This document shows positions 16,137 to 26,673 of a stretch of DNA of 36,088 nucleotides, piece by piece. Both the position numbers and the translations under genes were made by a program. The notes beneath the pieces are model-generated. The model was not told the origin of the DNA. It ran no database searches and saw only the letters and a program-made list of their open reading frames with translations. How positions within the stretch are numbered: position 1 is the stretch's first letter; each line of letters begins with the position of its first letter. Source of the DNA: Prochlorococcus sp. AG-673-M19 (lineage in GTDB: Bacteria; Cyanobacteriota; Cyanobacteriia; PCC-6307; Cyanobiaceae); contig QCTP01000012.1 in assembly GCA_003211115.1 (NCBI GenBank), positions 1-36,088 on the forward strand, given 5' to 3'.

Positions 16137-17264
16137 TTAATATAAAACTTTTTTTATTACTTTTGCCAAAATAACAGAAAAATTTGGTGGTACCGCATTC
16201 CCAAGCATTTTGAATTTATCAGTTCTACTCCCTTTAAAAACATAGTCATCAGGAAATGTCATCAATCTAGCAGCTTCTCTGACAGTTATGGACCTTCCCT
16301 GAGTTGGATCTGGATGAATATGCCTTAGTCCATCTTTATGAAGATGTGCAGGAATTGTATTGCTTGGTTTGTCCCAGTTAAGAACATTATATTTGTGAAC
16401 CGAAGATGATTTTGATGTATATTTTTCATATATTTTTTTTAGGGACTCAATAGATTTGAATTCATTTTTACCACTCTCAATATCTTCTGCGAGTATTTGA
16501 AAAATTTTAATATCTCTTTCATTATGAAATCTTGGCTCATGCTCACTAAAGGAACTTTCTACTTTATGAGAAATTCTATTGATTGATTTGATGGGCTTTA
16601 TTTTTGGCAAGTCTCCAATCGCATCCTTTACAGTTTTTATTTGTTTTTTTTCCTTTCTCATTTCGCTATAAAAGGAATCTATTTTATTTTTTGTATTACT
16701 GTAAAGATTCTTATTCACGCCGAAAATAATAACTCTTTTTCTTTTTTGTGGGACTCCATATTCAGACATATCAAAAACACAATCCTTTAAATTTGTATTT
16801 ATTGCATATCCTGATTCATTAAAACTTTTAGTAAGTTCAGAAATTAAATCGATACCATATGGTTTTGCAGAGAGCATTCCTAAAACATTTTCGAATATAA
16901 AAAAATCTGGCTGAATATTTTTTAGTAAAAAATTAAAAGATTCAAAAAGAAAATTCCTTGGATCTTCGCTCATATTATTTTCTTCTTTATTTCTTCCAGC
17001 TATTGAATATGCTTGGCAAGGCGGGCCACCAATAATGCCATTTATTTTTGTTGTTTTTTTTAAAATGACATTGTTTAAATAGTTTTCATATTTAGTAATA
17101 TCTTCATTTATAATAATTTCTTCAGGTGATGAGTTTTCCACTAAAGTTTTACAAAAGTTTTCGTTTATTTCTAAGTGAATAGGCACTTGAAATCCTGCTT
17201 TTCTAAAACCTAAAGAAAGTCCCCCACAACCTGCAAAAAGATCAATTACATTCAATTTGTTCAT
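16137..17264 (-). CDS. DNA (cytosine-5-)-methyltransferase
   Basis: Motif I VIDLFAGCGGLSLGF, IV GGPPCQAYSIAG, VI ENVLGM, VIII QKRKRVIIFG, X LGNAVPP. ORF extends to 17279; MNKLNVIDLF start at 17264 preferred. Confidence 0.95.
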   Translation of the reverse strand: MNKLNVIDLFAGCGGLSLGFRKAGFQVPIHLEINENFCKTLVENSSPEEIIINEDITKYENYLNNVILKKTTKINGIIGGPPCQAYSIAGRNKEENNMSEDPRNFLFESFNFLLKNIQPDFFIFENVLGMLSAKPYGIDLISELTKSFNESGYAINTNLKDCVFDMSEYGVPQKRKRVIIFGVNKNLYSNTKNKIDSFYSEMRKEKKQIKTVKDAIGDLPKIKPIKSINRISHKVESSFSEHEPRFHNERDIKIFQILAEDIESGKNEFKSIESLKKIYEKYTSKSSSVHKYNVLNWDKPSNTIPAHLHKDGLRHIHPDPTQGRSITVREAARLMTFPDDYVFKGSRTDKFKMLGNAVPPNFSVILAKVIKKVLY

Positions 17265-18336
17265 AAATTTTCTCTGCAAGAACTTTAGCTAACAAAACTG
17301 GGACAGCATTACCAATTTGTTTATTTTGGGATGTTTTTGAACCATGAACCGTAAAGCTATCAGGGAAAGATTGAAATCTGCAGTTTTCTCTAACCGTAGG
17401 AACCCTATTGTAAAGATAATGAAAATGATTTCTATGACCTGTATCAATAGTTTTCGAAGGTTTTAAACTGTGATATCTAGACCAAGCCTCATTAAATTTC
17501 CTACTCTCTCCAACTCCTGGTGGTAGATCTTTATAGTTTCCGCCTTCTGGTACTTGACTAATTACATTAATGACTTCTTGAGTATGCCTCGTGGGTTGAT
17601 GATTTGTTAAAATTTTTGATCCATCTTTTATGAGAGTTTGATATAAGCTATTTTCATTTTTGTCGTAAACATTTTTTTCTGTTAAATCTGCAAGTGAAGG
17701 TAAGTCATCAATAGCATCTTTGCAATTTATGTAATTAGAAGAGTTAAATAAAGGTTCTGGAAATTCAAAAATTCCATTTTGTAGCCCAACGTAAAAAAGT
17801 CTTTCTCTAGATTGAGGGACTCCAAATTCTTTTGAATTTAGAATCTTGGCATTTACTGAATAGCCTATGTCTGAAAATTTATCTATTATTTCTTTTTTTA
17901 TTAGGCCTTTATATAAAGTAGCCATTCCTTTTACATTCTCAATTAAGAATGCTTTCGGTTTAGTTTCTTTGACTAAATCAAATAAAGCTTTATATAGTAT
18001 GTTCCTTTTATCATCAAAATTTCTTGGACCAGTAAGTGAAAATCCTTGACAAGGAGGTCCTCCAACAACAATATCAATTTCATTGGGTGGAATATGATGA
18101 TATAGCTCATCCATCCAATCTTTTTTATATAAATCAATATTTAATATATTTTTTGAGAGATTATTTTTTTTTGCAGTGAGTAAAGAATCTTCGTCAAAAT
18201 CTACCATACCTTTAATTTCAAATCCTGCCAATTTAAATCCCAGAGATATGCCCCCGCAGCCTGAAAAAAGATCAACTACTTTCAAAGATTTTCTATGTCC
18301 TTTTTGAAAAATTCTCTTTAAGATTTCATCAGTCAT
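17242..18336 (-). CDS. DNA (cytosine-5-)-methyltransferase
   Basis: Motif I VVDLFSGCGGISLGF, IV GGPPCQGFSLTG, VI ENVKGM, VIII QSRERLFYVG, X IGNAVPV. Confidence 0.95.
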   Translation of the reverse strand: MTDEILKRIFQKGHRKSLKVVDLFSGCGGISLGFKLAGFEIKGMVDFDEDSLLTAKKNNLSKNILNIDLYKKDWMDELYHHIPPNEIDIVVGGPPCQGFSLTGPRNFDDKRNILYKALFDLVKETKPKAFLIENVKGMATLYKGLIKKEIIDKFSDIGYSVNAKILNSKEFGVPQSRERLFYVGLQNGIFEFPEPLFNSSNYINCKDAIDDLPSLADLTEKNVYDKNENSLYQTLIKDGSKILTNHQPTRHTQEVINVISQVPEGGNYKDLPPGVGESRKFNEAWSRYHSLKPSKTIDTGHRNHFHYLYNRVPTVRENCRFQSFPDSFTVHGSKTSQNKQIGNAVPVLLAKVLAEKIYEQIECN

Positions 18337-18658
18337 ATTTAGTAAAGAACGATTTCTCTAAATATTTTTCGTCAAAAGAATAGATAAAGATTAATAGTGA
18401 AATTATTTATATTCAAGTTATTTAAATTAAAAATTCATAATTATCTTGATAATAAAAAATATGATCAATATTATGAAAGAACAGTTCGAGTGCTTATTAA
18501 GACATAACTAGCAGATTCATAATAAGTTATCCTTAATTTAAGTCGCAATGGTTTAAGCAAATAGCAAAAATATTTCCACTTAGAGAGTTAATAGACATTG
18601 GAAAAATTTATTATTATGTTTCATGACAAATAAATTATTTCAAATTAAATTATAAAAT

Positions 18659-19615
18659 ATGGAATTTTTTATAAAAAAACTTAAATCAAATGAGAGTGGA
18701 TATTCTGGAAATATTCCTAATCGGAGGGGGAAATTCATCCTAATTCCTAAAGACTGTTATGAATTCTTTCCTCAGCACTCAGCCAAATTCCATAATGATA
18801 TAACGTTGGTAAATTTAATAACACCTCAAGGGAATATAATTTCACGAAAATATGATTGGCATAATGCGAAATATCACATTAATTCACGAGAAGACTTAAA
18901 CAGAGATCACGATGAAAAAAGACTTTATAGATCTAAATCCCTTGATAAAGATTTAGATTTAGACAGAGATGTGTTTTTTATTTGTTGTAAGTCAGATGAT
19001 AGTGAGGAATATAAATCTTTTTCAGTGACTGATTTAGATGAGAATTATGTTTATTTAAATGAAAAATTTAAAAAACCCCAAATTGTAAAAGACAAAGTTA
19101 TTGATAAGATTTTCAATACAAAATTTGAATCATTGAAAAGTTTTGATAAGAGGGTAATTATCGAAGAGGATATTATTGAATCTTTTTCTGATGAAAGACC
19201 TAGTACTGCAAAAGTTGATCTAATTTTATCAGAGGCTCAATTTAGAGAATTGGTTATGAAGGCTTATGGATCAAAGTGCTGTCTTAGAGAAGAGTCAATT
19301 GTTTATGGAGATAAAATAATTTTGGAAGCCGCTCATATAAAACCCAAAAGAGAGCCGCATTATGGGCCAAACATTCCTTCAAATGGATTAGCCCTTTCTA
19401 TTGATTTGCATAGAATGTTTGACGAAGGTATGTGGACAATATCTGAAGAGATGAAGGTTTTAGTTCATCCAAAACTTCAAGATCAACACTTACTTGGAAT
19501 TTATCAAAATAAGAGTATTTCACCATTAATTCCTGGGAGTTTTTATCAACCAGATCCTGAATTTCTAGAGTTTCATAGGAATTCAGAGTTTGGAAAGTTT
19601 GATAAAACTAAATAA
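18659..19615 (+). CDS. HNH endonuclease, putative restriction enzyme
   Basis: C-terminal HNH: CCLREESIVYGDKIILEAAHIKPKREPHYGPNIPSNGLALSIDLHRMFDEGMWTI; divergent from two C5 methyltransferases. Confidence 0.85.
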   Translation: MEFFIKKLKSNESGYSGNIPNRRGKFILIPKDCYEFFPQHSAKFHNDITLVNLITPQGNIISRKYDWHNAKYHINSREDLNRDHDEKRLYRSKSLDKDLDLDRDVFFICCKSDDSEEYKSFSVTDLDENYVYLNEKFKKPQIVKDKVIDKIFNTKFESLKSFDKRVIIEEDIIESFSDERPSTAKVDLILSEAQFRELVMKAYGSKCCLREESIVYGDKIILEAAHIKPKREPHYGPNIPSNGLALSIDLHRMFDEGMWTISEEMKVLVHPKLQDQHLLGIYQNKSISPLIPGSFYQPDPEFLEFHRNSEFGKFDKTK

Positions 19616-19896
19616 TTAATCAAAGGAGTCATTCCAATAAAGATTTCAATCAAATATCTTTTTTTATTCTGAGGAATATTTTACTTAATTTAATTCTTTA
19701 GAGTTATTGATATGGTTTTATCTACATGAGCCTTCGCCTGAAATTAAACAAGAGATTTTTCATTAACGTTAGAAATAATTTTTATTAATAATTATGTTTT
19801 GATTTCAACTCTAATTTGTTTATGTTTAGTTATCTGCAAATTTTTTTTATCCTTTCTAATCTCTTGGGAAGATTTGCAGGAGTAGGCTTTAGGGCT

Positions 19897-19946
19897 ATGC
19901 CCTCTTGGGGACATGAGACCGAGACCTATCCCTTACCAAGAGAAGC
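19897..19946 (-). repeat. degenerate copy of the 3' half of tRNA-Thr (tRNA fragment, att-like scar)
   Basis: ATGCCCTCTTGGGGACATGAGACCGAGACCTATCCCTTACCAAGAGA aligns to 20071-20117 of the tRNA-Thr copy with a handful of mismatches, same orientation. Confidence 0.85.
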
Positions 19947-20071
19947 AATTATTTTAATAAGAAATAATTATGCTCTAATTTCTGCTCTAATTCGCTTTTA
20001 TTTAATGGCCTTAAAATTATTTTATTTTTTTGAATTCTTATAAACTCAGTTGTGGAGATACTTCTTGTTCA

Positions 20072-20143
<72 letters not shown>

Positions 20144-20154
20144 TGAAAAAAAAG

Positions 20155-20236
20155 TGGGCCGGGTTGGATTTGAACCAACGTAGGCAGAGCCAGCGGATTT
20201 ACAGTCCGCCCCCTTTAACCACTCGGGCACCGACCC
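20155..20236 (-). tRNA. tRNA-Tyr (GUA)
   Basis: GGGTCGG TGCCCGAGTGGTTAAAGGGGGC GGACTGTAAATCC variable arm GTTGGTTCAAATCCAAC CCGGCCC A; anticodon GTA, class II. Confidence 0.95.
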
Positions 20237-20331
20237 ACACTATTTGAACTTATCAGTTAATGGTCACTTTGTGTGAAAATGTTTTGGTTTTTTTGTTTCT
20301 TTCTAGATAGCATTTAAAAGAAAAGACTTAA

Positions 20332-20778
20332 TTGCTGATGAATATTTTATTGATAAATGGGCCAAACCTTAATCTTCTTGGTACTAGGGAACCTGATATA
20401 TATGGAAATAAAACTTTGAATGATATTGAAAATGATTTAACTAAAGTTGCCAAAGAAAAAAGTATTAATCTTGAATGCTTTCAAAGTAACCATGAAGGTG
20501 AAATAGTTGATAAAATACAATCCTCAGTTAAAAATATCAAAGGAATACTAATAAATGCTGGAGCTTTCACTCATACTTCAATTTCTATAAGAGATGCTTT
20601 AATTGGATCAAAAATTCCATTTGTAGAACTACATATCTCAAATATCTTTAGCAGGGAAGAATTTCGAAAAGAATCTTTTCTTACAGACAAAGCAATAGGA
20701 ATAATTAGTGGATTTGGTATTACAAGTTATTTTCTTGCTCTTGAAGGAATAATTGAATTTTTAAGTAGTAATAAGTAA
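20332..20778 (+). CDS. aroQ: type II 3-dehydroquinate dehydratase
   Basis: [49 protein letters not shown]. Confidence 0.96.
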   Translation: MLMNILLINGPNLNLLGTREPDIYGNKTLNDIENDLTKVAKEKSINLECFQSNHEGEIVDKIQSSVKNIKGILINAGAFTHTSISIRDALIGSKIPFVELHISNIFSREEFRKESFLTDKAIGIISGFGITSYFLALEGIIEFLSSNK

Positions 20779-21387
20779 ATGCTAGTAGATTTTAAAAGGC
20801 CCTATTCAAATATTAAATATTTATCCTCATTTTCTTCAGAAAATTGGCTAAAGCTAGCTTTATCGAATCCAATTGAGATACTTATTGATCATGCTCATTG
20901 TGAAAGAAAAGCTGCTGGAGTTGCAATTCAATTAATGTTTAGATATCCATCTGAACCAGATCTAGCAGAAGTTTTGAGCCCTATAGCAAGGGAAGAGTTA
21001 GAGCATTTTGAAAAAATACTATTTTTATTAAAGGATCTTGGTCATTCCCTTAAAGCTCTAAAGCCTCCCCCATATGGAGCCGAATTGGCTAAATGCATCA
21101 GAAAAGAGGAACCTTATAGGATGTTAGACAGTTTCTTAATAGCAGGACTTATTGAGGCAAGAAGTCATGAAAGATTAAGTTTATTAGCATTGAATTCTGA
21201 GTGCAAATCTTTCAAGTTACTTTATAAGTCTTTGCTTGAAAGTGAGGCAAGACATTTTGGAATATATTGGAAACTAGCAAAGACTAAATTCTCTAAGAAC
21301 GAAACTAATAAAAGATTAGAAGAATTATCTAATATTGAATCGGAGATCTTATCCCAAACTTTTGCTTTACCAAGAATTCATAGTTAA
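20779..21387 (+). CDS. miaE: tRNA-(ms2io6A)-hydroxylase
   Basis: DHAHCERKAAGVAIQLMFRYP, EELEHFEKIL, EARSHERLSLLA, SEARHFGIYW diiron motifs. Confidence 0.93.
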   Translation: MLVDFKRPYSNIKYLSSFSSENWLKLALSNPIEILIDHAHCERKAAGVAIQLMFRYPSEPDLAEVLSPIAREELEHFEKILFLLKDLGHSLKALKPPPYGAELAKCIRKEEPYRMLDSFLIAGLIEARSHERLSLLALNSECKSFKLLYKSLLESEARHFGIYWKLAKTKFSKNETNKRLEELSNIESEILSQTFALPRIHS

Positions 21388-21407
21388 GTGAATTTTTTTA
21401 TTAAATT

Positions 21408-22163
21408 ATGGGATTTAAAAAAACTCTAAAAAATCTTTTTGGTTTTAAAACTAATCTTGCATCATTAACAGTAGTTGGGGTTGGTCCTGGAGATAGTTCT
21501 TTGCTAACTATTGCTGCAGTTCAGGCAATTAAAAAAGCAAAACTTATAGTTTTCCCAATTTCAAGTGATGATAGAAAGAGTTCATCTGCGGGAATAGTCA
21601 AAGACTATATCAAATTCAAGAAAAAAATACCCATTATTTTTCCAATGGCAAGGCAAGAATTTGATCCAGATCAAATCTGGTCAAGTGCTGTCGATATAAT
21701 TGTAAAATCTATTAGAAATAACAAATCTGTTGCTTTACTTTGTCTTGGAGATCCTTCTCTTTATGCAAGTTCCTCTAATATTTTGAAAATAATAAATAAT
21801 AATTATCCTGAAATAATCACAATGACTATCCCAGGGATATCATCTATCTCAGCAGCAGCAGCTTTAAGTAATTTTGATTTAGTTAAGAAAGGCGAGACTT
21901 TGATAATAAAAGAATGTCCTTCTTCTAAATTAGAATTAAAAGCTCTAATAATTCAGATAAAATTAAATAAAACAGTTTTAGCATTAATGAAAGTTGGGAA
22001 AAGATGGACTTTAGTTAAAGAAATTTTAGAAAAAGAGAAAATCATTAATAAAGCTTTAATCGCTTTAAATGTAGGGATGTCTGATCAACTTATCCAAAAT
22101 GCTTCGAAATATAATATGGATTCCATGCCTTATTTCTCTTTGATTTTGATAAGACCTAATTAA
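21408..22163 (+). CDS. cobI: precorrin-2 C20-methyltransferase
   Basis: VVGVGPGDSSLLTIAAVQAIKKA and LCLGDPSLYASSSNIL motifs. Confidence 0.92.
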   Translation: MGFKKTLKNLFGFKTNLASLTVVGVGPGDSSLLTIAAVQAIKKAKLIVFPISSDDRKSSSAGIVKDYIKFKKKIPIIFPMARQEFDPDQIWSSAVDIIVKSIRNNKSVALLCLGDPSLYASSSNILKIINNNYPEIITMTIPGISSISAAAALSNFDLVKKGETLIIKECPSSKLELKALIIQIKLNKTVLALMKVGKRWTLVKEILEKEKIINKALIALNVGMSDQLIQNASKYNMDSMPYFSLILIRPN

Positions 22164-22645
22164 TGAAAAAGGATAATTTTCTAAAGAATGAATTCAAATG
22201 GCCTATAAGTAGAGAAATATTGTTTCTAATACTTGAAGATAAAGTAAGTGATATTTTTGTATGTGAATTGGTATGGGAAAGACTGTTTTATCACAATCAA
22301 CCTTCTAAGGATGAATGGATATCAAGTTCCTTAACCCCCTCATATTGGTCAGAAAAATTTATAAAAGCTCCTCAGATTATTTCAGAACGATCAGCTTCAA
22401 TGCACTTGACAAGATCTATACCTAAAGATCACAAACAAAATTTAAAAAAATTTCTTAATTTTAAAGGTTATAAAATCAAAGAACTTTACCCTAGAAGAAC
22501 AAGAAGAGCAACTGCTGTGAATTGGTTGATCTATTGGAGTATTGACTCGAGTTCTTCTTTAGATGATTGTTGTAAGTTACCTAAATTATCTTTCCCATCT
22601 TCTAATCCAGCAAAAGGTCATTATGGAGATCCTGAAATCAAATAA
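22163..22645 (+). CDS. DUF1823 family protein
   Basis: ISREILFLILEDKVSDIFVCELVWERLFY...ELYPRRTRRATAVNWLIYW; cyanobacterial conserved family. Confidence 0.75.
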   Translation: MKKDNFLKNEFKWPISREILFLILEDKVSDIFVCELVWERLFYHNQPSKDEWISSSLTPSYWSEKFIKAPQIISERSASMHLTRSIPKDHKQNLKKFLNFKGYKIKELYPRRTRRATAVNWLIYWSIDSSSSLDDCCKLPKLSFPSSNPAKGHYGDPEIK

Positions 22646-22718
22646 ATATTTTTGTTTAAAGTAAAAGATCGTATTAAGAGTATAGTTGTATTAGATCTTA
22701 AATCTCCGAGAGGAATAA

Positions 22719-24095
22719 TTGACTCTTCCTTCAATAGCAATAATCGGAAGACCTAATGTTGGCAAATCTACTTTGGTTAATCGGTTATGCCAAAGTAATG
22801 ATGCAATTGTATTCGATAAACCTGGAGTTACCAGAGATAGAACTTATCAAAATGCTTCTTGGGGTGGAAAGGAATTCCAAGTCGTTGATACTGGAGGATT
22901 AGTTTTTGAAGATGATAGTGAATTCCTTCCTGAGATTCGTACGCAAGTTTTTTTAGCTTTAGAAGAGGCTTCTCTTGCTTTGTTTGTAGTTGATGGGAAT
23001 CAAGGAGTAACTGATGGAGATTTATCAATAGCAAAATGGTTGAGGAATTCAGCTTGTAAAACTATTGTTGCAGTAAATAAGTGTGAATCAACATCCTTGG
23101 GTATTTCTTTGGCATCTGAATTCTGGAAATTGGGATTAGGTGAACCTTACCCTGTTTCTGCTATTCATGGTTCTGGAACGGGAGATCTTTTAGATATTGT
23201 TATTGATGGACTTCCTGAAGATTCTAATATTGAAGATGTAGAAGATAAAATAATGATGTCAATTATTGGGAGACCAAATGTTGGAAAATCCAGCTTGCTA
23301 AATGCTATCTGTGGAGAAAAAAGAGCAATAGTTAGTGATATAAGTGGGACTACAACTGATTCAATAGATACTCTTATTGAAAAAGATTCCCATCTTTGGA
23401 AAATTGTTGATACTGCTGGAATAAGAAGAAAAAAAAATGTAAAATATGGGACTGAATTTTTCGGAATTAATAGAGCTTTTAAATCTATTGATAGAAGTAA
23501 TGTTTGTGTCTTAGTTATAGATGCTATTGATGGTGTTACTGATCAAGATCAGAAATTGGCAGGAAGAATAGAAGAGCAAGGTAGAGCGTGTGTAATTGTT
23601 GTAAACAAATGGGATCTTGTAGAGAAAAATAATTCCACAATATATCAAGTAGAAAAAGAACTTAGATCAAAATTATATTTTTTGCATTGGTCAAAAATGA
23701 TTTTCATATCAGCTTTGACTGGTCAAAGAGTTGATAATATTTTTGAGCATGCTCTTAGTGCTGTTACTCAACATAGAAGAAGAGTTACAACATCAGTTGT
23801 AAATGAGGTTCTCAAGGAGGCTCTTGGATGGAAAAGTCCACCAACAAAAAGAAGTGGGAAACAAGGAAGACTTTATTATGGCACTCAAGTGAAAAACCAG
23901 CCCCCAACTTTTACCCTTTTTGTAAATGATCCAAAATTATTTGGAATAACATATAGAAGATATATTGAAAAACAAATTAGATTAAATCTTGGTTTTGAAG
24001 GCTCTCCATTAATTTTACTTTGGAGAGGAAAGCAACAAAGAGACTTAGAAAAAGAGACATCAAAAAAAGATATTAATATTATTCAAAAAGATTAA
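22719..24095 (+). CDS. der: ribosome biogenesis GTPase Der (TTG start)
   Basis: Two tandem G domains ([24 protein letters not shown]) plus KH-like C-terminus. Confidence 0.97.
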   Translation: MTLPSIAIIGRPNVGKSTLVNRLCQSNDAIVFDKPGVTRDRTYQNASWGGKEFQVVDTGGLVFEDDSEFLPEIRTQVFLALEEASLALFVVDGNQGVTDGDLSIAKWLRNSACKTIVAVNKCESTSLGISLASEFWKLGLGEPYPVSAIHGSGTGDLLDIVIDGLPEDSNIEDVEDKIMMSIIGRPNVGKSSLLNAICGEKRAIVSDISGTTTDSIDTLIEKDSHLWKIVDTAGIRRKKNVKYGTEFFGINRAFKSIDRSNVCVLVIDAIDGVTDQDQKLAGRIEEQGRACVIVVNKWDLVEKNNSTIYQVEKELRSKLYFLHWSKMIFISALTGQRVDNIFEHALSAVTQHRRRVTTSVVNEVLKEALGWKSPPTKRSGKQGRLYYGTQVKNQPPTFTLFVNDPKLFGITYRRYIEKQIRLNLGFEGSPLILLWRGKQQRDLEKETSKKDINIIQKD

Positions 24096-25009
24096 TGAAT
24101 ATTCTCACTAAGTTTTCTATTGGACAATATGTTGATGGAAATAGAAGTTGGTTAAGAATTATTGATAGTAGATTAAAAATAATTGCAGTAATGATTTTTT
24201 TAATTACTCCAATCTGGGCTGGTCCCTTATGGAGATTAAGTTTAGTCTTTTGCTTGATATTTTTTACTTTTATAAGTTTTTTACCCTTAAGAGTATGGTG
24301 GCGATCGTTCGTTTTTCTTGTGGGTTTATCATTATTAATAGGTTTTTTATCAGTTATAGCATCACCAAATGTACAGTCTCTTGATAGTTATTTAAGAGAT
24401 CCGAATGAATTGAATTTGATCTTGGAGAGTCAGGAAAATTGGAGTATTTTAGAAATACCAACTCAGAAAATAGGATTTATAACTCTAGGTCCATATAACT
24501 TATCTAGAAAAGCTTTTGAATTAGGTATAAAAACGTCAACTTTAATATTTACAGTGATTCACAGTGTGAATTTAATGCTTCTAACAACATTACAAGAGGA
24601 CATAGTCTGGGCACTAAGTTGGTTTATGAATCCTTTGAGAAAAGCCGGATTACCTATTGATAAATGGCTTTTCCAATTATTGTTAGCATTGCGCTTTATT
24701 CCTTTAGTTCAAGAAGAATTCCAAAATATACTCAAATCAGTTTCTGTAAGATCAATAAATCTGAGAAGTTTAGGATTTAAGAAATCAGTTAATGTTTTAT
24801 TAACAATGGTTGAAAGACTATTTTTAAATATATTTTTAAGAATAGATCAAGGCGCGAATTCATTACTGTCTAAAAAAAATATCCTTATAAAAACTAATAG
24901 ATTTAGAACTTCTGATAAGAAAAATTTTTTAACTTTTATTTTTAATTCATTATCGATATGTTTTATTTGCATAGCAATTTTTCTTAGGAAACAGTATGGT
25001 GCATTGTAA
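24095..25009 (+). CDS. energy-coupling factor transporter T component (CbiQ/EcfT family)
   Basis: SIGQYVDGNRSWLRIIDSRLKIIAVMIFLI, ALRFIPLVQEEFQNILKSVSVRS. Confidence 0.85.
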   Translation: MNILTKFSIGQYVDGNRSWLRIIDSRLKIIAVMIFLITPIWAGPLWRLSLVFCLIFFTFISFLPLRVWWRSFVFLVGLSLLIGFLSVIASPNVQSLDSYLRDPNELNLILESQENWSILEIPTQKIGFITLGPYNLSRKAFELGIKTSTLIFTVIHSVNLMLLTTLQEDIVWALSWFMNPLRKAGLPIDKWLFQLLLALRFIPLVQEEFQNILKSVSVRSINLRSLGFKKSVNVLLTMVERLFLNIFLRIDQGANSLLSKKNILIKTNRFRTSDKKNFLTFIFNSLSICFICIAIFLRKQYGAL

Positions 25010-25027
25010 ATAACATAAAATTTAAGT

Positions 25028-25294
25028 TTGAGTTCAGAGCGTTATTTAAATCATCCAACATTTGGAATGTTGTATCAAGTCTCTCCAGGAAATGAGGGAA
25101 AGGATATTTATGCGACTTTATACGCACAAAAAATGTTTTTTTCAGTTGAAATTAAACAAAGAGAAGTTTTTTTTGAAGTTATACCATATTTAGATGCTCG
25201 GAATCAGTCTGAATTAAACTTGCAAAGAGCTAGAAGACAAGGTTCAGAAGATTTCCCAAGATGGGAGAATTTATTTAGACAAACTTTTTTATAA
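25028..25294 (+). CDS. pipX: PipX, NtcA coactivator / PII partner (TTG start)
   Basis: RYLNHPTFGMLYQV...ATLYAQKMFF...FRQTFL, cyanobacterial PipX; followed by pipY. Confidence 0.92.
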   Translation: MSSERYLNHPTFGMLYQVSPGNEGKDIYATLYAQKMFFSVEIKQREVFFEVIPYLDARNQSELNLQRARRQGSEDFPRWENLFRQTFL

Positions 25295-25297
25295 AAT

Positions 25298-25936
25298 TTG
25301 GAAATTTCAAATTACTTGCGAATAAAAAAGAAATTACCACTTAATGTAAATTTACTTGCTGTAAGTAAGGGTTTTAGTAGCCAAGAAATCAAAATTGTTA
25401 ATAATCAAGGACAAAATGACTTTGGTGAAAGTAGATTGCAAGAAGGTATTGAGAAGCAACTCTTATTAAAAGATTCTAGAAATATAAAATGGCACTTCAT
25501 TGGGAGATTGCAGAGTAACAAAATAAGAAAAATAGTACAGAATTTTGAATATATTCATTCTGTAGATTCATTAGAAAAGTTATTAAAGATTTCTAATGTT
25601 TCCTTTGAAGAACAGAAAAATCCACTAATAATGTTGCAAGTCAAATTAAGCGATGATCCAACTAAAGGTGGTTTTAATCCGAAAATATTGATAGAAAAAT
25701 GGGATCAGATTAAGAAACTTAAAAGTATCAAAATTAAAGGCCTAATGACCATAAACCCAAAAGGTTTGAGCTCAACAGAAAATATTAGACTATTTAAAAA
25801 ATGCCGTCACCTTGCAGATTCACTTAAGCTTCACGATTGTTCAATGGGGATGTCAGGAGACTGGGAAGAAGCTGTTGAAGCAGGTTCTACTTGGTTAAGA
25901 CTAGGATCAATAATCTTTGGTAATAGATTATATTAG
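25298..25936 (+). CDS. pipY: YggS/PipY family PLP-binding protein
   Basis: LLAVSKGFSSQEI, GESRLQEG, WHFIGRLQSNKIRKI, GLMTI, CSMGMSGDWEEAVEAGSTWLRLGSIIFG. Confidence 0.93.
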   Translation: MEISNYLRIKKKLPLNVNLLAVSKGFSSQEIKIVNNQGQNDFGESRLQEGIEKQLLLKDSRNIKWHFIGRLQSNKIRKIVQNFEYIHSVDSLEKLLKISNVSFEEQKNPLIMLQVKLSDDPTKGGFNPKILIEKWDQIKKLKSIKIKGLMTINPKGLSSTENIRLFKKCRHLADSLKLHDCSMGMSGDWEEAVEAGSTWLRLGSIIFGNRLY

Positions 25937-26094
25937 TCAGTGATTAATTATATTTTATAAAAATCTTGTTTTTAAACTTGCAGTAAACTATAAGTAACGT
26001 TATTTAAGTATAGGTGGTTTATTCATTTATAAAAGATGAATTTATTACTTAAGGTTTTTTTGCCTTATTTATCAATTTCAAGAGGATTAAAAAG

Positions 26095-26670
26095 GTGTCA
26101 CTTATTTCTCGATTAAAGGCAGTTGTTGCAGGTGATGATTATTTGGATGATGACTTCGATGAATTAGATTATGCATCGGAGGATGAATTAAACGGTATAA
26201 ATGATTTCAAACAAAAACAAAAAAACTCGAATGCTCTTTCAAATTCTAACCCATTTGAATTTATGAATAATAATAGGTCATCAAATGTGGTTGGAATGCC
26301 TGGGATCTCAAGTTCTTCCTCAGAGGTAAGCTTGATGGAGCCTAGAAGTTTTGATGAAATGCCTCAGGCAATTCAGGCATTAAGAGAAAGAAAAACTGTA
26401 ATTCTAAATTTGACTATGATGGATCCTGATCAAGCACAAAGAGCTGTTGATTTTGTGGCAGGAGGTACATATGCTATAGATGGTCATCAAGAAAGAGTTG
26501 GTGAAAGTATTTTCCTCTTTGCACCTAGTTGTGTTAATGTAACTAGTTCCTTCCCAGAGGAGGCATCTCCTTCTAATGTTTCAAGTAAAAAAACATCCCA
26601 ATATAATCTGGAAACAAATACAACTCCAGAACCCGCTTGGGGAGAATCTAAATTATCGGCTTATTCATAA
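26095..26670 (+). CDS. sepF: cell division protein SepF (GTG start)
   Basis: [68 protein letters not shown]. Confidence 0.95.
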   Translation: MSLISRLKAVVAGDDYLDDDFDELDYASEDELNGINDFKQKQKNSNALSNSNPFEFMNNNRSSNVVGMPGISSSSSEVSLMEPRSFDEMPQAIQALRERKTVILNLTMMDPDQAQRAVDFVAGGTYAIDGHQERVGESIFLFAPSCVNVTSSFPEEASPSNVSSKKTSQYNLETNTTPEPAWGESKLSAYS

Positions 26671-26673
26671 TCT

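Noticed and set aside
19816-20043. ORF 75 aa on + (..AMPSWGHETETYPLPRE..)
   Set aside because: Its recognisable part is the degenerate tRNA-Thr fragment read antisense; treated as a tRNA scar, not a CDS.
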